Below are positions 36,601 to 48,600 of a stretch of DNA of 64,000 bases, one piece after another. The notes under the pieces were generated by a model that did no database searches, was not told where the DNA came from, and was given only the letters and a program-made list of their open reading frames with translations. Within the stretch, counting starts at the first letter, position 1. Every line of letters begins with the position of its first letter. The position numbers and the translations under genes were made by a program. Origin of the DNA: Psococerastis gibbosa (lineage: Eukaryota > Arthropoda > Insecta > Psocodea > Psocidae); the NCBI GenBank assembly GCA_963971405.1, contig OZ020487.1, positions 23,855,371-23,919,370 of the forward strand. The letters run 5' to 3'.

Positions 36601-39600
36601 TTTAAAGGAAAAATAAACAAATAAAATCCGTTGCCCATCTTGTTTATTTCTTAGCTTTTTATATCTAATTTAATATTTTCACGGATTGAACTGTTTTTCT
36701 CAATTAACCATGGGATAGTGAATACCCCTATTGGGTAACACCCCGTATCAGTATCTATAACATGACCTTATATAATTCTAACTCTAACTGGAATACCTGG
36801 TTTTAGGATCACTACGACCATCCCATTATTGAAACGTTTTTAAAAAAAATGTATGCCGCATTAACCTTGAATAGACGTCTGAGTAACAAGGGTAAAGGTG
36901 ATAATTGATACATCGCACATTGTGTATTTATCTTATTGACAAATTTGTCTCAATAAATATATAACTTAAAATAACCTTAAAGCTTTAGATACGACAAACG
37001 ACAGTGTCAACACTTGGAAGTGCGTAGAAGCTTAATTCTTTTAAGAGAATACGTGAGACGTCTTTGACTAGTATTCCTTGTGGAAAGTGGTCTAATTTGT
37101 CGCCAGTGCTTTGTTGTGCACTGCTTGGAGCTGACGACAATGTGTGACTGTATAGTGTGCCGACACATTTCACCTCATTTTCTCTCGCGCAAGGTCAATA
37201 AACTTATCGGCATCGACCTTGACGTGATGATGGACACTATGATTTTTTTCATTATCGTACAATGCAGTCTAATTCATAATATAATGTAGATTACATCCCC
37301 GCCTGTCGTCGCCCCTCGCCCCGCTGAAATATGCAGTATATATTTAGTAAATTCGAATTATTGGACTATGCCTAGTTGGTTTACATGTTATGGTGATGTT
37401 ATGAATGAAGCTGATCAGCTGGTTTTCGATAAGTTACATTAGCTAGCTAGTTAGTTACAAAAGGGCAAAGACAATCTTTGTTTTCGTGGCAGCGGGTTTA
37501 TCCCACTCAATCACTGTCTGTTGCTAGTTTTTTAACCACCCCTAAAAATTGTCGACGTGTTTTCGTATTGTCATTCGGTTGCGACGCTTTCATAGCTTTC
37601 TCATAAGGAGAATATACGGATAACCGTCATGAAGATTTATCTGGCAGGGATCATGGTGGAGATCGAGGGACACCGATCGTCCCCGGTGAATGATATATAA
37701 GTATATTCCAACGAAAATTTTACTACTTAAGTATGGGGAAAATCGGGCAGCAGGGAAAACTTCCATCAATTATTCAGTATCGGTCATGGATGGTTGCAGT
37801 GGCCGTTAAAGTCTAATAAGAACGAGAGAGACCGAAGTGGCGAAGTCTTGCGTCCTACACTTTTTGTTTCTTTTATACGAAGGCTGTTCTTCTTGAGTTT
37901 CAATCTAGGGATTGGTTTGCAGCGAATGTTGTATTTTTCTCCTCCACTCCTGTCTCTTTTGTGCGGTCCTTTTCAGTTCTTTGTCGCACCCTAGGTCCTT
38001 CATGACATGCTGTAGGTACTCCTTCCTCTGTAGTCCTCTTGAGTTGGTGCCTTCAGCCATACCCTCAATTGTGTTATTGAGGAGCCCTTCGTGTCTCAGA
38101 ATATGCCCCATCCATTTGCTGTTAGAGAAGTTAATTATTTGGCTCTTCCCTTCAAGTTTCAAGGTTTCGGATAACAAATACCTTTTGAGGATGAAAATGT
38201 TTACAGTCTTGGTTAATGATCTCCATTCGTGGACTGTTTTCATAAACATTTTGAAGAAAGAAACTGATTAATTAGATGGGCCCAGCGTTGACTGAAATCT
38301 GCCTTTTTCTATGAGGAGATATTTCTCCTGCCGTTTCATTGACTTGCCGGTATAGCCTGAGTTCCTTTAATATGGGCTTATGGGAGTTATTCTCGGAGTT
38401 AAACACCGTATCCGGCTGTGCGATGGCAGGAAGGTACCTGTTGACTGCTTTCTTGCTTTTCCCGTTGTAAGAGACTAAGGTCGTTGACCGTATCTGTGGT
38501 GACCTTGAAAATCCGCGGTGTAAGTTGATTATCATCACCTAAGGCGATGCCCGACCTGGATTTCAGGTTTCGCACTCACCTTTTCGCTTGATTTGAATTA
38601 TTTACGAGCTTTCTATTTTGAACTGGTTTTCTCAACTGTGCCACCATTATAGGTATTTATGAACAATCACTAATATAGCCATAGCTTATTGCACTTGGGA
38701 TTGGGGTCGAATTGTGTCAGCGAAACAAGTGGGTTATGAGAGCAGTGTTTACGCTTCGATTACACATTTTGCTGCGTTATACAATTGTGTTCTTTTAAAT
38801 ATAGAATGCCGATGATTCATTAGGTTGACTTATTGAATTACATATTATCAAGTAATGGTAATGATGTACAATATATGAACATTTTATGTTTCTGTAGTAG
38901 ATCTTCACAATATTTGTGCTTGCAGCATTGCTGGGGAAGTCTTTCAATGGTGATTATTGGAGGCGTTTTCTATGTAAATACAATATGGCTGTTGAACAGC
39001 CGTCAAAAAATTCTTCAACTGAGTCCCCAATGAACTATGAATAAGCTCATGATTTTAGAGGTTGCATGAGTCACTCTTATTCTCTTAATAGGATGTTATG
39101 AATCATGTTTTCCCACTTAGAAATATGACTCATATGTGAACCTTCTGTTTCTATTTACTGGACCGTTTATCTAGAATTCGAATCCGGACTCCTGACCCTA
39201 GGCACACTTAACGTCGAGAGTCCAACTTACGGCCCCCTGTATGCTGTAAATTAATGCATTACCAATACGCCTCATACACCAACCTTCTTCTTGTTTACTG
39301 AAACGATTATCTAGAATCCGAAATAACGGACTCTCGACCCCAGGCATCCTTAACGTAGAGTCCAATTTACGGTCCTGTTAGGGTTGCCAACTTTTTCCCC
39401 CCGAAATAAAGTACATCTGACTTTTGAGAAGGAAAATAAAGAGTACAGTACTTATTCGAATCGAATTACGAGCTATTTAAAACAATATGTTTTTTAGGTT
39501 TTCGCAGAATACAATAGGAAACAGATTTTTTTTTTTGAAAGCTACTAAAACCCTCTTCACACGGCAAATCTGCAATTCAGCTGAAATTTGCGCTCAAATT

Positions 39601-42600
39601 CAAACAATTTTCATTTGCGTAAATTCCCAAAATTTTTGGGGGGGGGGTGGTTTCGGACCCCCAAGACTTTGATATCCCGGAGAAAAATCTATAAATGGAC
39701 CCAAATTAGTGAGGTTTTACGCATATTATACCCTGGAGATAGGGGGCGCGGGGGTCTCCCCCGGAGAAAAAATTTGATAAATAGGCCCAAATTAGTGAGG
39801 TTTTGCGCATATACGTTATAAGTTTTTTCATTTAAAAAAAAAAAAAATATTTTGCTTCTTACATGTTTCAGAAAAAGAGTATTTTTGCTTACTCTAAATG
39901 ACTTTCAGTTCGTAGAGTACACATACATGAAAAAGAGTACAATACTCTGAAATAGAGTACGGTTGGCAACCCTAGGTCCTGTATGCAGTAAGTTGGATGG
40001 ATTGTTTCTTAAATCTTATGGAACATTTGTGACTTGTGGAGATGAACCACTGTAAAAGAAACCTTGGTCAATGATCACTAAGATAGGGCAGAGACACCGG
40101 TATTGGAGCACGTACTGAGCTTATTACATACATACAGTATGTTGGCATAGAAGGTAGACAAGGTGGATCAGTCATGTCAGGTTAGCATAGATACATTCCC
40201 GTTTACCGCTGAATGTCTTTCGTATGTGTTTCGAGACAGAAACAGTGGCGGTGCTAGAAATTTTAAGGCGCGGGGGGGGGGGATGACTTCTATACTGGGG
40301 GGCCAATGAAAAAACGAAACATTTTTCATTGGGAGTAGGTATACCGTTCAATAATTCTCCAATTTAACAACATGTAAAATATCTGAAAAGTGGGGGGAGG
40401 GGCCGGAGAAACTGTTGGGGGGCCAGGCCCCCTTCGGGCACCCCCGTAGCGCCGCCGCTGGACAGAAATATTACTAATTTTGTTGTACTAATGTAGGCTT
40501 GCGGGTTTTCATGTTTAATAATTCTAACCAGGGACGCAACAACAGGAGGGGGTACGTTGTCCCCTGGAAACCAATTGTCATCCCCTTTGATAAATTAAAT
40601 TGTGTGTCTATAGATATTGTAATATAAATAATTAGATTACTCGTCACTTCGTGGTATTTCATTTTAATCAACAAAAAATAACAAAAACTTAGAGTTTCAG
40701 AAAAACTGGTTATAACAACCCGAATTAGTAACACTTTGTCTAAGAAACCCACTTGTGTTAGTATAAAACCCTGAGCGAAAATCCCCCATGTAACATATTG
40801 AAATAATAATAGTGTACTGTGTTCAACAATGCGGCCTCAATTATTACCACTGACATAGCTTTCATTATGTATTAATCTGTTGTGGGGCCCGGCGCCCGAG
40901 TCTAATCAGCAGTACCAACCCCCTAAGATATCATGATTTGCCCCCTCTTGCAACGGTTGCAAGAGGAGCATGTGTGGTGAAGATGAATGCAAAAGCGAGC
41001 GTTGAAATTGAGCAAATGAGTAAGAGTAATAGAAGTGGAACGATGTGAATTTTTGTGAGAAAATGGGTGGCATGTGAGCGCAACAGGAGTTATAGGACAG
41101 CTGTGGAACCTTGGTACACCGCTGACACAGTAAATGTGCGCGGCCACAAAGCCCGTCCCGAGTATTAGGGCTGACCTCGGATTCCTCTGGTATACAGAGC
41201 CTCCAACCTTTAGAAAACCCTCCGCTGAAACCCAACCAGCAGTCATTTTCCTTTTTCTAACAACCCACTGGAAATGTCGGTATTTTCTCTACGACGCGCT
41301 TCTCTGCCGGCACCATATTAGAAGAAGAAGGCTGTGGCGTGAGCTTCGATGCGTGTAGCTGAGTCTTTCCACGAGATTTGAGGTTCAATGACCGGTACAG
41401 GTTTTTATAAATGTAGCTTGCCAGAAGAAAACTTCAGTGGCGATACCTCTATGATTCAGACGGAAATGATTCTACCACTTTTTATTTTACCTCCTAACTA
41501 TAATTATGCCTTAGTTGGGTGCTGTTTAGGTTGTGGCTCTATGCTTTGTTGTCCAGCCGTGCGAATATGCACTTAATTTTCTTACGTTATTCTAGTCGCT
41601 ATGTAATTCAAAGCAGAAGAATCACTAAACCACTAATTTGAATTCAAGTTTTTGGTACAGGTCCTGATAACACACTAATATTAATTATTCGATCGGAGAA
41701 ATATTTGGAATATTTGAAGTATTCGATTTGAATGTGAAATTAGGTAGTACACTTTCCAATTTTTCTTTGACCCATATTTAGTAGGATCGAATATTGATGG
41801 TGTGTAATAGGGGGGGGGGGGGATAGGATTAGCAATTATACCCTCAATGTAATAGCGTACAGGCATTGGTCGCGGATCTGCAGCAAATCGGACCTAGTAA
41901 GTCCGATTAGGATTATGTTTGATATTGATGTGAGTTTTTTTCTCTTCTAAATATGCAAAAGTGAATCTTGAAATTAGTGATTCTTTCTGTTAAATTCATG
42001 GCTTCATTTGTAAAGATGCAGTGCGGAACGGTTACTAGTTACATTAACTTGTCAGGAAAAATCACTATTACATTTTTGCAAAATGTCCCAAATTGTATTT
42101 CTTTCGTTGCCATTGGTTCTAGTTTTGTTATCTATAGTATATTAATGGAAAAGTCCTACCATGAATAAGACGCGTACCTTGTTTGTAATGAATTGTGTAA
42201 ACTGGCACTGTTTAGTTAGTGATGGTCGCAGGCCATAGACTTTGACCTTTTCAGGCGTTTATCGCTGGTTCAAAGAGGGTCACAATATTAATATTAGCTT
42301 TTTCACATTAGTTTTTTTGTTTTCCGCTTGTTGAATTTCGAAGTTGGCATGAATCTTAACGTTTTTGAATGCCCAAGTTGTTCTGTTGTGTATTTCCAGA
42401 AGTAGTAAAATTAATATCCGTCTATTAACAATTGTTTAGGCAGATCTAGGTTGAGATGCTCTTTGGCTACATTGACAAGTATAGGAAAGATTTCATCGGA
42501 CCAGTTATAAAAAAAATTGCATTTATATTTTATAGCATATCCATAATTATGGCGATTTTCATTCAGAATCTACAGTATTCATCAAATTGGCCTTAGAGCA

Positions 42601-45600
42601 TCCATGCACAATTGGGCTTTATTCTCGAGCATTCAGATATAAATTATTGGAGCAAGTTGACATTAGCATTTTTAATTCATAATTGTGCTGAAATGACTTT
42701 AGTTGGCTTTTTTGTGGGGGTTTAATGCTATTTTCTTTCGAGTTGTAATGCTCTAAGTATAATGCTGAACTTGACCTTGTTTGACGATATATCTCTGCAT
42801 GTAAGGAGTACTTGCTTGTTTTTTTCAGCGCCGCCCTTAACTTTGACTACGGCTGCAGCATAGATTTTTGCCAATGCTGGGAAAAATTTTATAATATTTT
42901 TTTTTAACGGAGTGCAGGACATAGTACAAAACCTCGTACCAAATGTTTCTAAATCGGGCAATGTGTTTAAATTATTATGTTGCTCCTCGATTTTGAAAAT
43001 ACTTTTTCCTGTTGTTGCAGATTTTAAGGGAGATTTCTTCAGTGGGACTCAAGACGGAGACAATAGGGACGGCCAAGGTAAGCCATGATCCTTTTGCATT
43101 ACGCGGTACGTGAGGGGGTTGAACTGTCTTGTGTACATTAAACAGCTCTGTATTCCCGTGGAAAGCTGATCTGCGTCGAAGCCGCCATACATGGATCGCT
43201 ACTGAGATTGGCAGACGTGTTGGCTGGCTTTCCACACAAACTGTAAAGGCGTGTTCATATGTTCATAACCAAAATGTGGCAGGGTCAAAGCACTGCGTTT
43301 GCTATCTATGCACAGTTCAGCTGGCCTTGGCGTTTCTGAAAATTGTTTAGGCGGGGGGACGAGTATCCGGCGGCGCGTGTCCGCGCTGCCCGTCCCGCTG
43401 TTAACAGGGCAGCGCTGCATGTCGTGCTGCCTGCATGCGCCCAGGTGGAGGTACTCGTATCCCATGCTGATCCAGGTAGTTTGATTGGGTTATTGGCCTT
43501 CTTTTTACTTGCTACCTGTCGCCTTTGTAGTTTGTGCTTTTGTGACTTGCATGCTTTTTGTATGGGCTTTAGTATTTTTTACTGCTGCTGCGTTAGTGCA
43601 CAATGTATAACATGCCTAAAAGTGCTAAACTACCTTACAATTAATATGTCGCGTCAAGTATTTTGTCATTATATATCTTGAGAAGGAGAGCGAGAGGATA
43701 GAAAATGAGAGAGAGAGAGCGAATTAAGAATGAGGGTTTGAAATAACATTGTTAGAATCTCTGTTAGGGTTAGGGTTTCTTGTTGGAATACAGCAGTGAG
43801 AAGACATTGGAGCGGATGACCGAGAAGGCGTGGGAAGGATGGCGTGGTGGTACTGCTGTTTGGACGAGCCCAACTGTTGGATCTGATCGCCAGGCGGACA
43901 AATTAGGTGGGTACATAGTAATTATTAATTTTATCGGTACAATTCTGTTTCGCGATTTTGTTCCGGTTTAATGCATTCTGTGAAAATACTTTCTTTAACA
44001 CGTGAATATACATATATCCGGTAAGTATCACTTTGTTAAATTGTTACTGCCATTGACTGAGTTTTGTTTTAACGTTAATACTACACAGTTAAAATTTCGG
44101 GTGTCAATGTTTCGTTTAAATTTAAAAGTGATACATTTTTTACGTCGTTGATACTTTAGTAAGGTAAGTATAATTCATTTTTCTGCCATTGTACATAGAG
44201 ATAGAGGTACTCCCAAGCCTGTGGTTACGTGGGAAAACAAAAAACGAAGTAAATTAATGTTTATTGATTTACTTGTTTATTTCGACGTCTACTTTTCCTG
44301 ACTTACCCCACTTCACCACGTTTAAGTGAGTACCCCTACTGGTTTTTATAAAATATGATTTCTAATTATAAGGTGTTCCTAATGTTATGTTTTAGCCCAG
44401 TAAAATAGGGGTAAACCCCTGAATAGGTGCTAACTCGCTTTTTTCACAGTAATGTTCCTCATGGCATTCTCTAACTAAGAGTTTTCATGAAACTCGGCAT
44501 ATCGATTCACTATACCAATAGCAATTGTCCTAAAAAATTAGGAGGCGTGGCAGCGTACGAACCAAGTTTTTCATTATAAAGTGACTATAAAACTTTAGTT
44601 TTTCTCCGATTTTCATCACATTTGGCATATTCCCCAAAAACATCTTTTACGTGAAAGGAAGCGCATTATTTTAAAGGAATGATGACATTTTACCTTGAAT
44701 TAAGATCCGCCAGTCCGATTTTCTTGTACATGTAGACTTAGTTCGAGAATGCCAAAGGGAATATTTCTGTAAAAAAAAAACGGCGAGTTAGCACCAATTC
44801 CCGAGGTTTGCCTCCCGTTTACTGGACTATTTCATTAAAATCTGACGGTAATAGTATCAAAAGTTCGTGTATCGAATTCGGAGCTTGAATGTGAACTTAA
44901 CATTTGAACTAATAGCCTAAAATTACGATTGGTCCATTACAAAAAGCTGAGTTAGAAAGATGTGAGCGCGAGTCCACACAATATTGCCAGAATTTATTAA
45001 TGATAATTTCCTAATTGCCATTTAAAAAAAAAAAAATATGTTCCTTTCATGATCATGGCCCTTAAGAATTATAACGTGAGGAATCTTCTTTCCCATGCAT
45101 TCAAGTTTTGGTTTATATCTCACTTAATTAAGGCATTGGTCGGTGTGGCAGGGTCTTGTGATCTCTTGTTAGCAATCTCTTGCGATGGCATTACGACCGA
45201 AATGTTTTCCCTTATTCTCGATGATGGGAAATAATTTTTCACAGTTCAACTCAGATAAATTTATGAATTTTTATACTGTGAATTTCCATTCAGTTGAACT
45301 TTTAAGTTATAGTGAACTTTACAGGAAAATCTATCCTTATTTACTCGTCAACAGTGGCATTGATAGCAGAAATTCAATACGGCAAAGTGCCTTCTTTTTA
45401 TGCTTGTAACTAATTCGACAAATTATTAAAATTCCTACCTTCACACCTTTTACTACTCAACGACATTGGAGCTGCTGCAGCCCGAAAATTTTCAATCTCG
45501 AAGTATACATTTTTTTTGTTCAGAAATTTTAATAAATCTAGTCACATAGGCTAACTTTAGTTATGGGTTTCAAGGTAAGATTTTTGTGTAAGAGTTAATG

Positions 45601-48600
45601 TTATTTTTTTTCGTGTATCATGTGAAGGACTCTAGAATCGGTGCCCTCTTTTATTTTAATTCGCTCGCTGATCAAAACCGAACAGTCTTAGAATTAGAGT
45701 AGCTAACAGCCTTGCAACGATAAATGCTGTATATTGGTCAAGCTTGGGGGCATAATGTTAAAATCGAGTTTGATAAACCTGGAGATTTGAGTAAACTCCA
45801 GAAAAATTATTTCTCAAGCTACCCACCGCTTGCCCTCGAAAATTCATCTCTGTCGCGTTCCTAATGTGGATATAAATTATCTCATAGCTGAAAATAGTAA
45901 GGCAATGGAACCCGTTAACGGAAACTATAATATAATGTTCCAATAATCGCCTGTGAGCTTCGACAGAAGCATACAATCTCCGGGATACCAACGGAAAGAC
46001 ATGCCCGGACATAATATTTTCCTAAATGATTATCCGAGGGCGAGAAGAGAGTAATATCTGATTAGGTGAGTGTAGTTTTGAGCTTATAAACTGAAGCCAG
46101 TCTCTTGTTCCAAAGATGAAGATCATTTCTCAAACGCATAAAAATCGTCACTGGCACATTTCTGCCATAGCTCCGCGCTTAGTATTGGAACACTATGTAA
46201 TTTCCGTTATCAGGTTCCATTACCTTACCTTACCATGTGACAATTTGTATTTCCATCAGGAACGTCACAGAGATGACTATTTAGAGCAGGCGTTGAGTCG
46301 TGGGCGTAATTTTTCTGGGTTCCATCCCACATAGTTGGTGCAAACCATATACATTCTACTTTTTGTTCCTAAGTTGTCAGGTACCCTAATTCGAAGAATA
46401 TTGTTTTAAAAAAAACTCTAGTGTTTGCCCCTTGTCCGAAAGTGAATAAATGAGAAATTTTTTAATGGATAGGCTAGCGAGACATAATAAATATCTCCTT
46501 CCCGAAGCTTTTAGCCGCATGACTCGTAGAGTGCACCAATTCCCAAGTCTTTATCCAGGAAAACATTAATTTTTCCTCATGCACAACATTTGCCTGCCAC
46601 ATTTAATGTAGATGGATGCCTAAATGGCATCTAAATGACACCTAAATTACATTAGTTAGATTTATTAAAATTCTGAATAAACCCACAAAAAAATTAGTTT
46701 TGAGAGATTATCATTTTTCGGAGCGCACCAACTCGTGTCGTTGATTGGTCATGGCTTTTTAGTTTATGTAGGGTGGTCCGAGTTATGCGAAATTTGAAGA
46801 TGGGCTAAGATGTCATAATTAAGCAATAAAATTTTATCCGGTAAGAGAGAAAAAATTGGCATATGTCAAGTTATATATCGAAGGATAGCTATTTTTAAGA
46901 CTTTTCCGTACTCTGTACAAAATTTCAATCAGCGCATTAAGGTACACGATGATCCCGACCACGTAGTTAGAGATTTCAATTTGTAATAGTCGTAAGAAGA
47001 TAATAATGACTTGATTGTGACTTAATGAAAGTTAGAAGTCTCTATTTTGTTCATGTGCTGCTATTAGTCCGATTTTTATCGTTTTGAAAGACGTCATGGC
47101 GGGCCTCTCAAATTTATCAATTCCCATAATATGACATGTCAAGTTATAAAGTATATATTGCTTCTTAAGGTACGTCTTATGGTCGTTTGTTCAGTCTCTG
47201 ATAAAAATACTGGAGGCACCGCCATGTTCCAATGCATGGGGTACCGTTCTGTATTCACTATTCCTTACTGAGACTTATAATCAAATAGACAGCGTTAAAT
47301 TATACATACAGTATATTACATATGAGGCATAATAAAGGCCAATTACTATTTTGTTGTGATTTATAAAGACTGAAATCACTACAGAATCTATATTATTGTG
47401 TACCTTAAGAGGATATGGAAAGTAGATTGGTATCCAAGGATCATTCCAACACCAGTCAGTTTCTATTTTATTTACTACGTAAAGAAAGATTTGGTTTATG
47501 GAAGTTTCATCATATGGTGTTATCTTTTTGTGCTGGCATTTCTCCATATACTTCACTATATGTAAAATTTTAGTCCTCCGTTAAGTTCATTTAATAAATA
47601 CAACACCAGCAATTAAAAATACTCTGTGTCATTGTATATGAAGCAGTCCTCTACAACTTTTATAGACCGAATCTTAATAACTTCCGTAGTAAATTTAATA
47701 AAAAAATAATAATCGAATAATCCTGGTGTGATCAATATCCACATCCCCTTAAAATTAGTAGCATAGCTTAAACTTTGAGCTATTATTTCAACAGAAACAC
47801 ATAAGTAAGGGAAATAGGGAAAGTACATTTTTAATTTAAAGTAGAGCATCAGTATCACCAACAGAAGATTCCAAATTGGGCACATAACGATAAATTTCAA
47901 ACAATCTGGATAAAAATCGGTAACAATTAATTGTAAGTCTAATATAATTACTAAGGCTTTCACGACATGATGAAGCAGTAGAATCTGACGATCACCCCGG
48001 CTTCCTGTTAATTGTAATTAATTCCGAACATACAGTAGCCTTCTGATTCACGATGCTGTTTTGCAGTGAGCGATACCTTCTGTCTTTAAAAGAGCTATCA
48101 TTTGATACGTAACTTGGCTATGTTGCATTTGAAAACTCATTACAAATTACAAACATTATCTCATTACATAAAGAAGTGGTACTGCCATCTATCAAGGTTT
48201 TGACATACTTTAATGATCAGTTAATGTTTATAATCCGTTAGTTTAACGCTACAGCAGTGAGTATGACGCTCTAGTAAATGATTGTGAAGGAATCACTGTT
48301 AAATTGTTAGATGTTAGACTGTTAAATTTCTAGAAGAGGTACTTCATGGCATTAATCTGCGGAAAATAGTACATGCTAGGTATTATGTATTGATATTACC
48401 CTTGGAAAATATATAGGTATATTTGAAAGATCATAGAAATCAGCGACATTTGTGGAAATTTATTAAATAGTACCGTTTCGTGAAGTGAACCATTCCAAAT
48501 TAAGGAATTGCGCAATAAACATTAGATAGCTCAGCAGTTTCTAACTGACCAGAGCAGACAGCATTCGTACGTTTCACATTAATGGTACTTACTGTACCTA

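Noticed and set aside
36131..37289. Two similar short frames (SFLSEKVNELISIDL and HFLSRKVNKLIGIDL)
   Set aside because: They show that 36150-36180 and 37180-37220 are related, but no gene family, splice structure or full repeat boundary could be recognised.
41134..41358. Open frames on both strands in a GC-richer patch
   Set aside because: No recognisable motif, and the opposing frames cancel out as evidence of coding.
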